DNA of 64,000 nt. Source: Molanna angustata. Taxonomy: Eukaryota > Arthropoda > Insecta > Trichoptera > Molannidae. How positions within the stretch are numbered: the first letter of the stretch is position 1; every line of letters starts with the position of its first letter. The notes below the pieces were generated by a model. The model saw nothing but the letters and a program-made list of their open reading frames with translations. It did no database searches and was not told the origin of the DNA. Shown piece by piece: positions 44,079-56,107 of this stretch. A program made the position numbers and the translations under genes. The DNA is taken from the NCBI GenBank assembly GCA_963576475.1, contig OY754982.1:6221201-6285200 (forward strand). Direction: 5' to 3'.

Positions 44079-45374
44079 TCTAGTTATTATAAGCTGTCGG
44101 AACGTTTGAGAAGGCAACTCATAAAAGTCTCTGTGGTATTAAAAAGTTCATGATCGAATCACTAGATGGCGTTAGGATAAAAAATATTAGAGCATTTAAA
44201 AAAAATATATTTAATTCAGATTATAAACACATATTATTTATTTTGTTGTCCGTATAAAAAATATATAATATATTCTCATGTAAAAATAATATATAAGTAC
44301 CGGTTTCGTCTCGATTGATATATTTATCATAAAATGAAATATGACGATAAAGTTGTTCTTCAGACATCTTGTTTCAATATTAGGATTTTTAAATATAGTT
44401 TTCTCCTTGGTTTTTAGTGTAGTGAACTTTTAATTTTTAGCTAATAATTTTACAAAGTTTGATATCACAATTTCATTTGACATTTTTGTCAACATTATTA
44501 TGAGTAGGCTTTATCACGACACAATCATCATGTTAATCATCTAACAAATCCGGATCGAAAACACATGGAAATACTGTGCATCTACCGGGAATCGAACCCG
44601 GGACTAATTGAACCACGAAAGCTTCGTCAAATAATCTAGTTGTTTAATGAAATTAATTTACATTCTATTGTGTGAAAATTAACTACATATTTCTATAGTC
44701 AAAATATTTTTATTGGGTAAACATAGGTATTTTAGGAAAAAAAAAATATTTTTTTTAAATATTTTATTCAATATAAAAAAAAAACAAATTCTTATATGAA
44801 ACTTAATATTAATATTTACAATGAGTAAAATAAATAATAATATATTATCAACATAATATTATGTCATCCATAAATAAACAGTTAAATTAAATAAATAAAA
44901 AAGCTTTTTGGCTATAATTTAATTAAAATTATTGTAGTTTACATTTAGAAATCTGACATAATAATTAAAAAATATAACTTAGTGCAAATTTACACTAGTG
45001 CTTCGTTATTTAAAAAGAATCTACTGGGAATTTATATAAATTTAGTTTTAAATAAAAATAAAAAAGGATATTGTTTAAATCCATAATTATATAAATTAAA
45101 AGTCAAATTACATTTTAAAATTCTGCCATTTTTAATTCCTCGTTACATGACTTGTAATTTAGGTATATTAGTTGAAAAGTCCATTACAAGACTAAATAAT
45201 CATTTAAATTGTTCAATAATTATAATAATGCTCACTACATGTAGTTACTTGTTGATTTTAAACTTGTTTTTTCCATATTATAACTTATTTTTCAGTTATA
45301 GTAGGTTTTAGTGCAAGAGCCAGCTAATGCCAGACTTAAGTTTTAGTAGGTATATACACACCCTGAGTACTGGT
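44079..45374. other. AT-rich DNA with a tRNA-like SINE fragment at 44575-44625
   Basis: The reverse complement at 44580-44605 is CCGGGTTCGATTCCCGGTAG, a perfect B-box arm, followed upstream by TCGTGGTTCAATTAG. It is the 3' half of a tRNA-like SINE head and not a full tRNA. The rest is AT-rich, with nothing seen. Confidence 0.45.
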
Positions 45375-45880
45375 GGGGGATAATTCGAACCTTGAGTACT
45401 GGTGGCTTTCGCATTTCGCATATAAAATTCTTCAAAATGTTTAAAACTGTCAGTATGAAGCGTAAAAAATGTGATTATGTATTTATATATTCACTACGGT
45501 ATTTCTTTTCGGTCTGTGCTATACACATTGCCAATTCACTACGAGACGACAGGCGTAGTGAAAATTACTTTTAGTCGGGCTCAAACAACGTTGAACGATT
45601 GAACTTCATAGGTGAATGTCAAGGGTTTCCACCAAACAAAGTGTGTTTAAATGGAAGACATAATTTCGTTCAAAATTATTCCGTGGTAAATGTTCAACAC
45701 GCATTATTCAACACTTTGATGGCTGTTATTTCACTCAGTTTTTACCAGTACTCGGGATTCACATTATCCAATCGTTGTTGCCTTATGTGCAATCTTTTAA
45801 CAGAAAAAAAACAGCCTTTACACTGTTACACAAGTCTGGCAGTCGCTGAATCTTGGAATATTTTTTTATAATCAAGAGTG
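45375..45880. repeat. Family V dispersed repeat, copy 1
   Basis: Shares with 53910-54210: AACCTTGAGTACTGGTGGC, TTGAACGATTGAAC-like, CAGAAAAAAAACAGCCTTTA, CACAAGTCTGGCAGTCGCTG. Same order and orientation. Termini not defined. The short open frames here are not genes. Confidence 0.6.
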
Positions 45881-47229
45881 TAGTACGTTCTGAATCCAAA
45901 TTTAATGGAAAATTGGCATCTTTATCAATTCGGTGTGATAAAGAATTTTGTAAGTATAAAAAATATATTGATATTATATATTTTTTTGAAATTTATCATT
46001 CATTATATTTTGCATTATTGCACATCAGATAAGACACTTCATATTTCAAAAACTATATAGATTTTTAAAGACGAAAACAATGATTAAAATATTATTTAAC
46101 TAATAATATATAAATTGTTTTCATTTTAAAAATCATTTTATATTATTAAATATTGATACGAAACAATAACTTAATTTTTTAATCTACAACACGTAACATG
46201 AAGCGTCAATATATAATACTAAAATTAAATAAATAAATAGGATTTAAAGTTGTAGGTATTTTTATATAGTACATTATACATAAGTATTATGTATGTGTGG
46301 ATAAAACTTTGATAAGTTAATAAACTTAGTCTATAATCACTAGGATTTTTAATAAATAATATAATTTATTTGTAATGTCTATATTACCTATAATTTATTG
46401 ACCATTTAAGAATAAAATAAAAATATAAACAGGATAATACCATGGTATTTTTGATGTTATGTTTATATTTTTTTAGAACTAAGTTCTGTTTATAAAGACA
46501 AATGTATAAATTGAGGTTTCAATATTAATATAACGTTGTATATTATATTATACTGGAATGCTTAGGTATTTATGAATAAATTCACAGGTCGTAGGCATCT
46601 CACACAAGTCACCTGATAATAAGGAATAAGAAGTACTTCTCCTCAAAAAAGGAGGTGGAGTCAATGCATCGCTTTATTTTGATTGAAGAAGTTGACTTAT
46701 GAAGAAATAGTATAGATTGCATCAAATCCAAAACAAATTAAAAGTGTGATTTCATAGATCTAGAAAAGTCCTTAACTTAAGTATACGAAATTCTATAGAT
46801 ATGAATTAGATAAGAATTTTTATTTTAAAAGCCAGCACCCGTATAAGGGTTGAACATTTTTACACGTTTTTCATATCATAAATGAACATTCCTGTTTAAA
46901 AAAAAAACACTCAATTTTTGTTCTCATAAACGAAAAGCTATGTAGGTACTGCAAAAATTTATAAGAGTATGTATATTATAAAATATTGTAATAAATGAAA
47001 AATCTTAAATAAACAAATAAATTTTAAGGACACGAATGTAATTCAAATAAATTATGTTCAACACATTGTTTTTTAGCACCATCGTTTGTTTTTTTAATAT
47101 CTACATCTTTTTTATTTGGAAATATTAATTTGATGTTTTAAGTATTTTCCTTGGTATTTTGTTTAATAGTGTTCCATATAAATACGTTCTATTAAATAAA
47201 TAAATAGATAATAATATTCTATTGTGGTC
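45881..47229. other. AT-rich intergenic DNA
   Basis: Very AT-rich; no gene, tandem array or inverted repeat recognised. Confidence 0.5.
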
Positions 47230-47332
47230 AATATAGTAAAATTACAGTCCTGGCAACATAATAGAATTCAAATATTATGGCGCCAAGTGTCATGTCTGCC
47301 GGCATTTGAATTCGGAACAGTCGTGTCTTCTA

Positions 47333-47355
47333 ATGGCGGCCATTACGTCTGACAG
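47333..47355 (+). CDS. Candidate first coding exon (start codon plus strong donor)
   Basis: In a locally GC-richer patch (47275-47400), TTCTAATGGCGGCCATTACG is followed by TCTGACAG|GTGAGTTG, an ideal 5' splice site. It would encode MAAITSD and two bases of the next codon. The frame is too short to prove. No partner exon was identified downstream, and such patches also occur at the ends of transposons (a related ATGGCGGCCATTTCACGC lies at 25122). Treat as a hint. Confidence 0.22.
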
Positions 47356-47409
47356 GTGAGTTGATACGGAATTAGCCACTGAAGGATGGACACTGAAACA
47401 ATAAAAAAA

Positions 47410-48849
47410 TACATTATTATTTAGCTGTCTATTCGTTTCTAAAACAAAAAGGTTTTGTATAGAAATTGTTTCATTATTTGCACCAATAAGAAAACAGAAA
47501 AACGATCAACAAGATGACAGAAATTTTATGTAGGTACCTATCGACTTTTATTTTGAATTTAAGTTATAAAATTTATCTAAGTTTTCAAAAGATTTTCAAA
47601 TAACAGTGATCAGGTATACTATTATACCGTTTCTTTATTCATAAAGATGATATAGTTTAACATTTTTTTTTGTACATAATATAAACAAATATATTGCACA
47701 TTGGTGGGAAGAAAGCATCTGGTCTTGCCGTTTTACGTCGCCTAGGTATTGAATACTTAAAGGAAAAGTTCTTTTAAGATATTGTGTGCTTCCTTTGTTT
47801 TTTTGTGTAAATTAGAATATTTTATTGTTTTTTGTTGTTTTTATATAATTTATACTGTGTAAATTATACTTATTAATATTCTTTTTGTTTATTTTATTTT
47901 ATTTTTATTTTTATTTGTTGGCAAATTCACAGAATGTATTACATAACATTATTTACATAATCTTTTAAATATAAATACATTCCAATTATGAATTTACTCG
48001 TGAAATATTACAATTATAAAAGCTTTGTAGAAAAAAGTATTAACAAACAAAACAAATAGAACTATGATGACAGAGGAAGCAACAATAAAAATGAATCAAT
48101 TTACAATAATTTGAAAGAGAAGAAATAAATACATTAATAATATAGAGAAGAAATCTTAACACATTGTGTAAAAAAATTGGTAGAAAAATCAATAGAAAAA
48201 TCGAGATGCACAATCTCTCAAGACTTACGTCATGAATTTATCAAATATAAAATAAACGAAAGAGAAAAAAAAATTATACTGGGTGTAAGAAAATACATTT
48301 ATTTTTGACATCTAAATAAAATATAAAAACATAGATATTGCCGTTAGACAATTTCTTCCAACCAACTAAATTACAAAGGAAGACAGCAGCAAAAAGATTC
48401 ATAGCGAATATGAAAAAGAAAACAGGCACACCGATCCAAGGCGAAACGACCGTCCTTTTAAAAGATAAATACAAGTATACAAAAAAATAGCACTTTCAAT
48501 GTTTCGGAATCGATCTAATGTAGATATAAATAACGCCTGAATATTATGCAACATGTATAGCAGTCACAATTAAAGTTAAGATATACAAAAATACTTAATT
48601 TTATCGAAATATCAAATGAATCGTACAGTGTCATCGGGAATACAAAATTCTGAAAGTTTTAGAAACTGGTCGAGAAGTTAGTTAAAAATAAATTGCAAAA
48701 TTCCAGTATAATAAAGACAGAGAGGTGAGGTTAAAGAAAAAAGTGTTAAGATAACCTAGTGTTATTTTATCTTTACAACAAACTAAATAGAGCATTTAGA
48801 GTTTTATTTTTTATTTTTCCAGACTGAAAACACAATCAATAAATGTGTC
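47410..48849. other. AT-rich DNA with a LINE D/SINE tail
   Basis: The minus strand at 48335-48375 reads TAGTTGGTTGGAAGAAATTG and TCTAACGGCAATATC, the shared 3' tail. No gene. Confidence 0.45.
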
Positions 48850-48925
48850 TCCACCGGGAATGGAACCCGGAACCTTTAGCTCAGCAGTCAGATATCCAAC
48901 CAACTGAGCCACGAAGGCCGACACG
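48850..48925 (-). mobile_element. tRNA-like sequence (SINE head), minus strand
   Basis: The reverse complement starts GTCGGCCTTCGTGGCTCAGT, then TGGTTGGATATCTGACTGCT (A box, anticodon region) and ends GGTTCCGGGTTCCATTCCCG, then GTGGAGAC. D-stem and T-stem bases pair, but the B box is GTTCCATTCC instead of GTTCGATTCC, and the context matches SINE pieces at 13430 and 44580. A decayed tRNA gene remains possible. Confidence 0.5.
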
Positions 48926-49474
48926 GCATTCAGAGTTTGACCATACGAAAAATATAGATATGTATGTATGTATTAGGTATGTCCAATATGTCTATGTCTC
49001 ACTACCACACGTGTGAACTGTGTTTACATAATACATTTGTACCTATTTATATTATTATGCATTTGGTAAATAATATTGTTTACGTTGACATCTTAAGTAT
49101 GTAGTATATATAATACAATGGAGGAAAGTACATGGGTATCAACGTGCGAGAGATATTTAAACGAATCAATAATATAATATATGAAATGTTTAACGATTCT
49201 ATAATATGTATAATACTTTTATGAAATGTTAAAAAATCTCATTTATTTAACAAATGGCCGCTTGTTTAAATTACATATAGACAACTTTCACTGCGGACAC
49301 TCCACACACACATACACATGCCGCCGTACGTATGAAGATGATGCGCACAATAAAGTATTGATCAAACATCAAAGGCACACGTATAGATTATCATTCACGT
49401 ACAGTACTTAATACATCATAATAATATTATGCGAGTAAATATTACATTGGATATTATTGAAATCATAATAATCA
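48926..49474. other. AT-rich DNA
   Basis: A small TATG run lies near 48959-48970. Nothing else seen. Confidence 0.4.
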
Positions 49475-49625
49475 ACACTTCCTTGTATACTGTAGGTACT
49501 AGTGGCGAGTTTATAGTCAAATGGCAATTTCTTTCAACTAACCAGGGTTTCCAGTCCAGAGGAATACGAATAATGCGCTTTGCGTGGAAATGAAATCGAA
49601 TAAAAAAATCCAATATTGACGGCTT
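49475..49625 (-). mobile_element. tRNA-derived SINE body, minus strand
   Basis: The reverse complement includes TCTGGACTGGAAACCCTGGT, TAGTTGAAAGAAATTGCCAT and ACAAGGAAGTGTT, matching the SINEs at 12935 and 40603. The tRNA head is lost or unrecognisable. Confidence 0.7.
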
Positions 49626-49774
49626 TCAACACAATTGATTAAATATCATTCGACACAATTGATCAACACAATTAATAAGATATCATGATATTTGAAGCTG
49701 ACAAAAGATGTCATAATATAACACCTCTTCTAATCAAACTACACTGGTTGACATGTCCAAAACGAGTAGGTATA

Positions 49775-50125
49775 CTTGATGTTGTTTAAGATTCCGAACG
49801 ACTTGGCTATATTCAAGAACTGTGCTAAAAGAATGCTCCATCAGGAAGACAGCGTATATTGAGATCATCTGGATCACAGAGAATCATTTCTTTAAAAGGA
49901 TCGGACAGAGGCAATAAGGCGGTTTACTATGATCGCGGTTTCAGTGTGAACAGGCCTCTAAAATGGAAAAAATTGCCCCTTGACATACGTGGAGCTCAGA
50001 GCATTGACAGACTTCTTAAGACTGCCTTGTTTCTATGAGCCAACAAATAAGCTACAGCGCCCTTGGAGTGATTTTGTATCACTAAACGGCGCTTAATAAA
50101 TTCTAATTATTATTATTATAATTCG
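49775..50125 (+). pseudogene. LINE F ORF2 end and 3' tail
   Basis: Degenerate coding sequence reads RNNKAVYYDRGFSVNRPLKW, then KKLPLDIRGAQSIDRLLKTA, a LINE ORF2 terminus. The 3' end is ACTAAACGGCGCTTAATAAA, followed by an (ATT)n tail. A second tail is at 52330-52430. Confidence 0.65.
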
Positions 50126-50337
50126 CGGTTTGAACAAAGTTATTTGGATATCTGACTCCTGATGTCCCGGATACGATTTCCAGTTAAGAAATAGTTTTTC
50201 GATGTAGGTATTCGTGATTATTAGCATCATAAATCTGGCAACTCGTATATCGGTGATAAAGAAAAAATAGCCATAAATTCTAATATTTTTTAAAGTTGCA
50301 TGTATGCAAACATCGAACTGTCATTGATATTTTTTTT

Positions 50338-50510
50338 GACAAAATTTTAACGTCTCAATAGAGACGAAGTCGGAATATTATAGGAGAACCAGGAACTCAA
50401 GGCACCTACAGGGCATACGACCTGTGATCGGCTGATTTACGTGATCACTTAATGCGCTTGAGCAATGATCACCAATTATGCCGAAGATTGTCAAAATATT
50501 TACCGACACA
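50338..50510. mobile_element. MITE-Y, 5' part
   Basis: Contains the fullest version of the terminus: GACAAAATTTTAACGTCTCA, ATAGAGACGAAGTCGG, then AGGAGAACCAGGAACTCAAG and GGCACCTACAGGGC. The opposite end is not present. Confidence 0.7.
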
Positions 50511-51094
50511 TATGTATAATGTGTGCGTATTATATATAACCATCAAATTTCATTTCAAAACCCGGAGCCCCTGTAATTAACAAGTACATAACACTAGATT
50601 TCATATTGTGGTCTAAATCGTATATGTACCTATCGCTATTTCGGTATATCAAACTGGTTTATGAATGTGTAAGATTTTGGCTTCATCGTAAAAGATACAC
50701 TATGAAATTTCACGCAAGACTATCTACATGCTACGACATATGCGAATGTGATAGGTTCTTCATTATAAGATAATATGGTTGTCTATTCAATTAATAATTA
50801 CATCTTGTACTTTCTTTTTCGTTAATTTCGTTAGATAATGCCTCGCCATTGACGGCAATATTGGCTTTTGATTACCGGCACATTATACACGGTGTATGAC
50901 TGTGTGTGATGGCCATCGGGACAGGTGTGAGGCATGGGTATAATATATCTAGGTAGGTACATACCAAGTTTGCCATGTGAAATAAAACACATTTTCTAAT
51001 GACTCAGATTCATTAAAAATTTCATATTGATTATCAATTCCAGAAGTTGCCAACATAAATAACAAAAGCATTAAATAAAGTATTTTTAAAAAAT
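50511..51094. other. Intergenic DNA
   Basis: No gene or repeat assigned. Confidence 0.4.
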
Positions 51095-51152
51095 AATTTT
51101 AAAATTTTTCAACATCTCAATAAAGACGAATATTACAGAAGAACCAGGAAGG
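51095..51152. mobile_element. MITE-Y terminal fragment
   Basis: TTTTTCAACATCTCAATAAA, then GACGAATATTACAGAAGAAC and CAGGAAGG. Only the terminal ~55 bp remain. Confidence 0.55.
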
Positions 51153-51229
51153 TTTGCGTATACGTAACTCTTAAAAAATATTCGAAATTTAAAATTCATC
51201 ATTTTCAATGGCATCCACATCATCAGTGA

Positions 51230-51415
51230 CATCACACCATCTGTAGCATCCACACCATCAGTGGCATCTACACATCAGTGGCATCTACACATCAGTGGCA
51301 TCCATACCATCAGTGGCATCCACACCATCAGTGGCATCCATACCATCAGTGGCATCCATACCATCAGTGGCATCCACACCATCAGTGGCATTTACATCAT
51401 CAGTGGCTGCAACGT
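51230..51415. repeat. 18-bp minisatellite, about 10 units
   Basis: The unit CCATCAGTGGCATCCACA (variants CCATAC, TTACATCAT) repeats about ten times, with partial units at the left. The two overlapping open frames across it result from the period of 18. Confidence 0.9.
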
Positions 51416-51439
51416 CGCTAGTCGTCTTCTTCCGTGGGC

Positions 51440-52430
51440 AGACTTACATTTTAATTTCTTCCCGATGTGAGGACTTGAATTTCTCCTTCGTGGATGTCAA
51501 CTTTGTAAAAACTCTGATCAGACGTCTGAGCATATGCTATGGGAATGCATCAACTTCTCCGTGTCAATATTCCGGCGGGAACTCTAAAACGATGTCCTAG
51601 AGAATTTCTTTGGATCAATTGGACATGCGGACCTTGTAGCAACGAAGAGCAACTTTAGGGGTTTCCAGTCTTTTTGTCAAAAATACGGTTCACTCTTATT
51701 TTCTCTTTCAGTGAACGGTGAGCCAGCTGTTTCCTCATAATAAGCTCTCTTTGGCACTTAAAAGTGCAGTGTCTGCAAAGTTGTTCTGTTCTACGGACTC
51801 TTCTCATGTTCTTTCAGAGTTTTGCAATGGGGCTGTTGTTATTAGTCCCCATAAACAGAACAGGTGATGAAGGGGAAAGAACAGTGACTCCTCAACCCAG
51901 AATGGGCCTTTGTCTCCTCAAGGAATCATCACCATTGCAACCTGTTCATGGTCTTCTCTCTCTTTCCAATTCCGCACATCGTCTGTAGGTCACTCTCGAC
52001 TCTATGCACCCATCGTACACTGAAAAAAAAATTATGACAACTGAACTGGCTACCTGAGTTTTAGCTAAACTTTTGTCATCGGTAATTAAGGTTTATATAT
52101 GTTTTGCTGTACGCTATGGCTGTGTGCACAAAATATTTCGTTTAGAATAACCAAATGTATTGTAGTCACTATAGTTCGGTTAATTTAACATTCTTTTTGG
52201 CCCATACGTTGCACTTGTTCTTACCAGCTGAGCATCGCTGTTTTTATTGTTTGGATACTCTTTGGTTCCTTAAATAGGCTCTCTAGTTCATGGTTGTTTA
52301 AAATTCATAAAAAGTGTATATTTTTACACCTCTATCTGCGAGTTTGAGCAGAGCCACCAAATAAGCTATGGTGCCCTTTGAGAGATCTTTTATAACGAAA
52401 CGGCGCTTAATAAATTATTATTATTATTAC
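51440..52430 (+). pseudogene. LINE F-related ORF2 end with 3' tail
   Basis: Around 51515-51740 a degenerate frame reads TSEHMLWECINFSVSIFRRE, then NDVLENFFGSIGHADLVATK, with the C/H-x3-W-E-C pattern of LINE ORF2 ends. Further on, 52330-52425 has CAAATAAGCTATGGTGCCCT, then AACGGCGCTTAATAAATTAT and (ATT)n, matching LINE F. Whether both belong to one insertion is uncertain. Confidence 0.5.
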
Positions 52431-52854
52431 GTAGTAGAGAGTTTAGTATTGGCATCATCCCACTCCTTTCTTACAGTATGGGATTACATAGTGAGGCTCT
52501 TGAAGATGCCCAAAAACCTACAAATAATATATCAAAGATATAATATAACCATATTCATAAAGACTTATTAATACCTGTCTTGTTTTGTTGATAGGTTGTA
52601 TTGCTGATGGTAACATTGATAGCCTATAAAGGGAATCCATTACATACCATTTAACATATAATAAATTGTTGTAAGTAGCTATGTACCTACTAATCTTACA
52701 TAGAGAGTATACAATAATAATAAAAATCTCACACCGTTAAAGGGCACAGTGAAATGGATATAGGCAATAAAAACATTAACGACTTCATATACACATTTTT
52801 ATTATTTCAATTAGAAAAATTATTCAATTATTAAATTATTCAATTTCAACATTC
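52431..52854. other. AT-rich DNA
   Basis: No gene or element assigned. Confidence 0.4.
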
Positions 52855-53700
52855 ATAAATCAGACAAATTAATAGCGAAATGCCATAACTTGTACAAAAT
52901 ACCACAACATACATATTCATAGCAAAATACCATAAATTGTATCTGAAAAATGCCATTACGTACAAATTAATAGCAAAATGCCATGACATTACAGACAAAA
53001 TGCGACTATCGCAAAATGTACAAAATAATACTACAGAGAAATTAGCTTGTGCAAAATAATACTACGGAGAAATTAATAGCTAAATGCGATTAGTTGCGCA
53101 AAATGCCATTACAGACAAATTAACAGAAAGATGCCGTAACTTCTCCAAAATTAATATCAACAGACAAATTAATAGCAATATGCCATAACTTGTTCAAAAT
53201 GCCATTACAGACAAATCGATGGCAAAATTCCCTACCTTGTACAAAATGCCATTACAGACAAATTAACAGAAAGATGCCGTAACTTCTCCAAAATTAATAT
53301 CAACAGACAAATTAATAGCAATATGCCATAACTTGTTCAAAATGCCATTACAGACAAATCGATGGCAAAATTCCCTACCTTGTACAAAATGCCATTACAG
53401 ACAAATTAACAGAAAGATGCCGTAACTTCTCCAAAATTAATATCAACAGACAAATTAATAGCAATATGCCATAACTTGTTCAAAATGCCATTACAGACAA
53501 ATCGATGGCAAAATTCCCTACCTTGTACAAAATGCCATTACAGACAAATTAACAGAAAGATGCCGTAACTTCTCCAAAATTAATATCAACAGACAAATTA
53601 ATAGCAATATGCCATAACTTGTTCAAAATGCCATTACAGACAAATCGATGGCAAAATTCCCTACCTTGTACAAAATGCCATTACAGACAAATTAATGGCA
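52855..53700. repeat. Composite tandem array: ~47-bp subunits organised in 143-bp units
   Basis: From 53111 to about 53690 four copies of a 143-bp unit follow each other; ACAGAAAGATGCCGTAACTT recurs at 53123, 53266, 53409 and 53552. Each unit is three diverged ~47-bp subunits built around ACAGACAAATTAATAGCAA, then ATGCCATAACTTGT. Upstream (52855-53110) the subunits are less regular, suggesting the 143-bp triplet was amplified from an older array. Confidence 0.92.
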
Positions 53701-53909
53701 AAAGCTTATACCAAAATCTGTTTGAGTATTAATTATGTTTCTCTTTTTATATTTCTTACTTTGAAGCGTATGTTTGATGTCATTTCTCATATGTACATAA
53801 TGTAAACAATGCATGATAGAACAAGAGCTAGCGACTTCCAGATTAACGTCATAGTATAAAGGCTGATTTATTTATGTGTTAAAGGATAACCACAGCAGAC
53901 ATCAAAGAT

Positions 53910-54210
53910 TGGATAATTTGAACCCTGAGTACTGGTGGCTTACGGAGATAACAGCCTTCAAAGTGTTGAAAATCGCTATTTCAACACCTCAGTAAAAGCT
54001 TGATTTATTATATATACTACGGAAGACCATTAGTAATCACGTGTTTCTTTTACGGTTAGTGGAAACCCCCCGACAGACACAAATAAAGTTGAATAAAGTG
54101 TTGTCAGTCGGATTCGCTCAACGATTGAACTGCGGTATCCTTTTACAGGAAAAAAATCAGCCTTTATACAATGACGTATGTCTGACAGTCACTGGAAATA
54201 AAGTATATTC
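53910..54210. repeat. Family V dispersed repeat, copy 2
   Basis: AACCCTGAGTACTGGTGGCT at 53920, CAACGATTGAACT at 54119, CAGGAAAAAAATCAGCCTTT at 54147 and TCTGACAGTCACTGGAA at 54180 parallel copy 1 at 45375-45880. About 200 bp shorter than copy 1. Confidence 0.6.
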
Positions 54211-55317
54211 TAAACAATCCAAACAAAAATAAAAATCGATTTCATATTGATGATATCTATGTACCTACTTATTATTTTTTTTGTAAATATTAACGTAAAA
54301 AAATATATTTTTAAATTGCATTGTTTCTACTGCTGATATGTGTTCAAAGTTTTTTTTATATCTTTTTTATGTTTAGTTGCTTCAAATATATGACTTTTTT
54401 GTTTTATTTTCTATGTGTATAATAATTGTTTTCTTTTCTATGATTGTTCTCAGTACCTATATACCTATATTTTTATGTATGTTTGTAAAAGGCAATTTAT
54501 GCCGTTAATGAGTAAATAAATAAATAAAAATATTAATTTAAATTGCATAATTTTGTTTTTTTTATCGTTATCTATCCAAAACCTGAATGTAATAAGTTTG
54601 ATTACTTTCAATCTTTAGATAGATAACGGTAAATTCCTTCTTAATGACTTCATCTGTCAAAACTCTCAAAATGCGTTGAGTTTAAGAGTTTTGTTTAAAA
54701 TAATATAGTGTAATAAGTTAATATAATAAAAAAATGGGTTCATGAAAATGCAATCAGCGATTGCCAGCCTCTTCCAAAATAACCTATCTAATATTCCATA
54801 GAAGTGGATATGATGAAAAAATGGGGTAACGCACAAAAAGATACATTTTCAATATTTTCAATTCTGAATCTCCACGAGGTATTAGATACATCAATTTTCA
54901 TTTCGTAACACCCCAATGATCAAAAAAATCAAATCTTGAATAGATTATATTTTTATCTCGTTTATAATTTGAATCTTTATTTCGCAGAACTATGTGTGTA
55001 TATTTATCTAGTAAATTATCTTTGCAGTAATAAATATCCATTAGTCAATTTATATTCTCACAGAAAGACCCACAATATTGTGCAGATCGCTGCAATATAG
55101 TATAGGTATTCACTGGTTGTAGTGTGAAGTGTATTAATTAGCGAAGAATGTAAATTAATGTAATCAGTGGAGAATATATAAGTTATAACTTAATTGTTAA
55201 CAATATTAGTAAACATTAATTAATTAGCAAAGCTTACAACCACGCCTTTAATGAGTTACTTCAAATTAACCACAGAACTATCCAACACTTTTTTTTAATT
55301 ACATTTACTACAATTGT
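54211..55317. other. AT-rich intergenic DNA
   Basis: ATCTATCTAAAGATTGAAAG-like sequence at 54560-54630 forms an imperfect inverted repeat around AATAAGTTTGATTACTT. Otherwise nothing seen. Confidence 0.4.
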
Positions 55318-55560
55318 ACATACATACATACCATCACGCGTTTCCTTTTTTGAGGTAGGTAGATAGAACCGAACGCCAGACTTCAATCTTGGCATATATG
55401 TTTTGCCTCATTTACATCCTGCTCTCCTAATTTATTCTGATTTATTCTGAGTTCGTGTATTTATGTACTATCTTTCAAAACTCATGCCAACTCTTTCTCG
55501 CTCATTCCACTCTTTTCAGTCTAGTATGCTTTCTTTGTCAAGCGTATTAAACAAATCTTG
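55318..55560 (-). mobile_element. LINE A 3' fragment, minus strand
   Basis: ACATACATACATACCATCAC, then GGTAGATAGAACCGAACGCC and TTTGCCTCATTTACATCC, follows the LINE A coding end in reverse. The rest (CATTCCACTCTTTTCAGTCT, then TTTCTTTGTCAAGCGT) parallels 10140-10195. Decayed. Confidence 0.7.
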
Positions 55561-55589
55561 GGAAGGGAAGGAAGGGAAAAAAAGGCGAT

Positions 55590-55780
55590 GAGATTTGTCT
55601 AACTACAGGAATAGGGAAATAAATCGGCAGTATGTTGGTAAAGAAATAGAAAGTAGGAGCTCGCGCTTTAATCTAATTTTGAAGGTTGCTAACGTTGGTG
55701 CAGTTCTAATGTCAAGGGCCAATTTGTTCCATAACCGGGCAGCATGGACAGTAAAGGATGATGAATAGAAAGCCGTGGCA
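55590..55780 (-). pseudogene. LINE D-like ORF2 C-terminus, minus strand
   Basis: The minus strand reads without a stop ATAFYSSSFTVHAARLWNKL, then ALDIRTAPTLATFKIRLKRE, LLLSISLPTYCRFISLFL. The ARLWNxL...TFKxxLK pattern is the classic end of Jockey/CR1-type ORF2. Confidence 0.7.
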
Positions 55781-55787
55781 TGTGATG

Positions 55788-56107
55788 TAGTGGAGAGTGA
55801 GAAGGTTCATGATGAGCAAGTTCACTGTAGTGGAGAGTGATGAGGTTCATGATGAGCATGTTCACTGTAGTGGAGAGTGAGGAGGTTCATGATGAGCCAG
55901 TTCACTGTAGTGGAGAGTGAGGAGGTTCATGATGAGCAAGTTCACTGTAGTGGAGAGTGATGAGGTTCATGATGAGCATGTTCACTGTAGTGGAGAGTGA
56001 GGAGGTTCATGATGAGCCAGTTCACTGTAGTGGAGAGTGAGGAGGTTCATGATGAGCCAGTTCACTGTAGTGGAGAGTGAGGAGGTTCATGATGAGCCAG
56101 TTCACTG
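55788..56107. repeat. 40-bp minisatellite, eight units
   Basis: The unit is GTAGTGGAGAGTGAGGAGGT, then TCATGATGAGCCAGTTCACT. Variants (GAGCAAG, GAGCATG, GAGCCAG) follow a three-unit order twice (AAG-ATG-CAG), then CAG repeats, so the array grew in both 120-bp and 40-bp steps. Confidence 0.95.

Noticed and set aside
48850..48925. Functional tRNA gene
   Set aside because: T-arm has a B-box mismatch and the flanks match SINE remnants; kept as a tRNA-like SINE head.
52855..53700. CRISPR-like array of regular repeats
   Set aside because: Units are contiguous with no unique spacers, and the DNA is eukaryotic.
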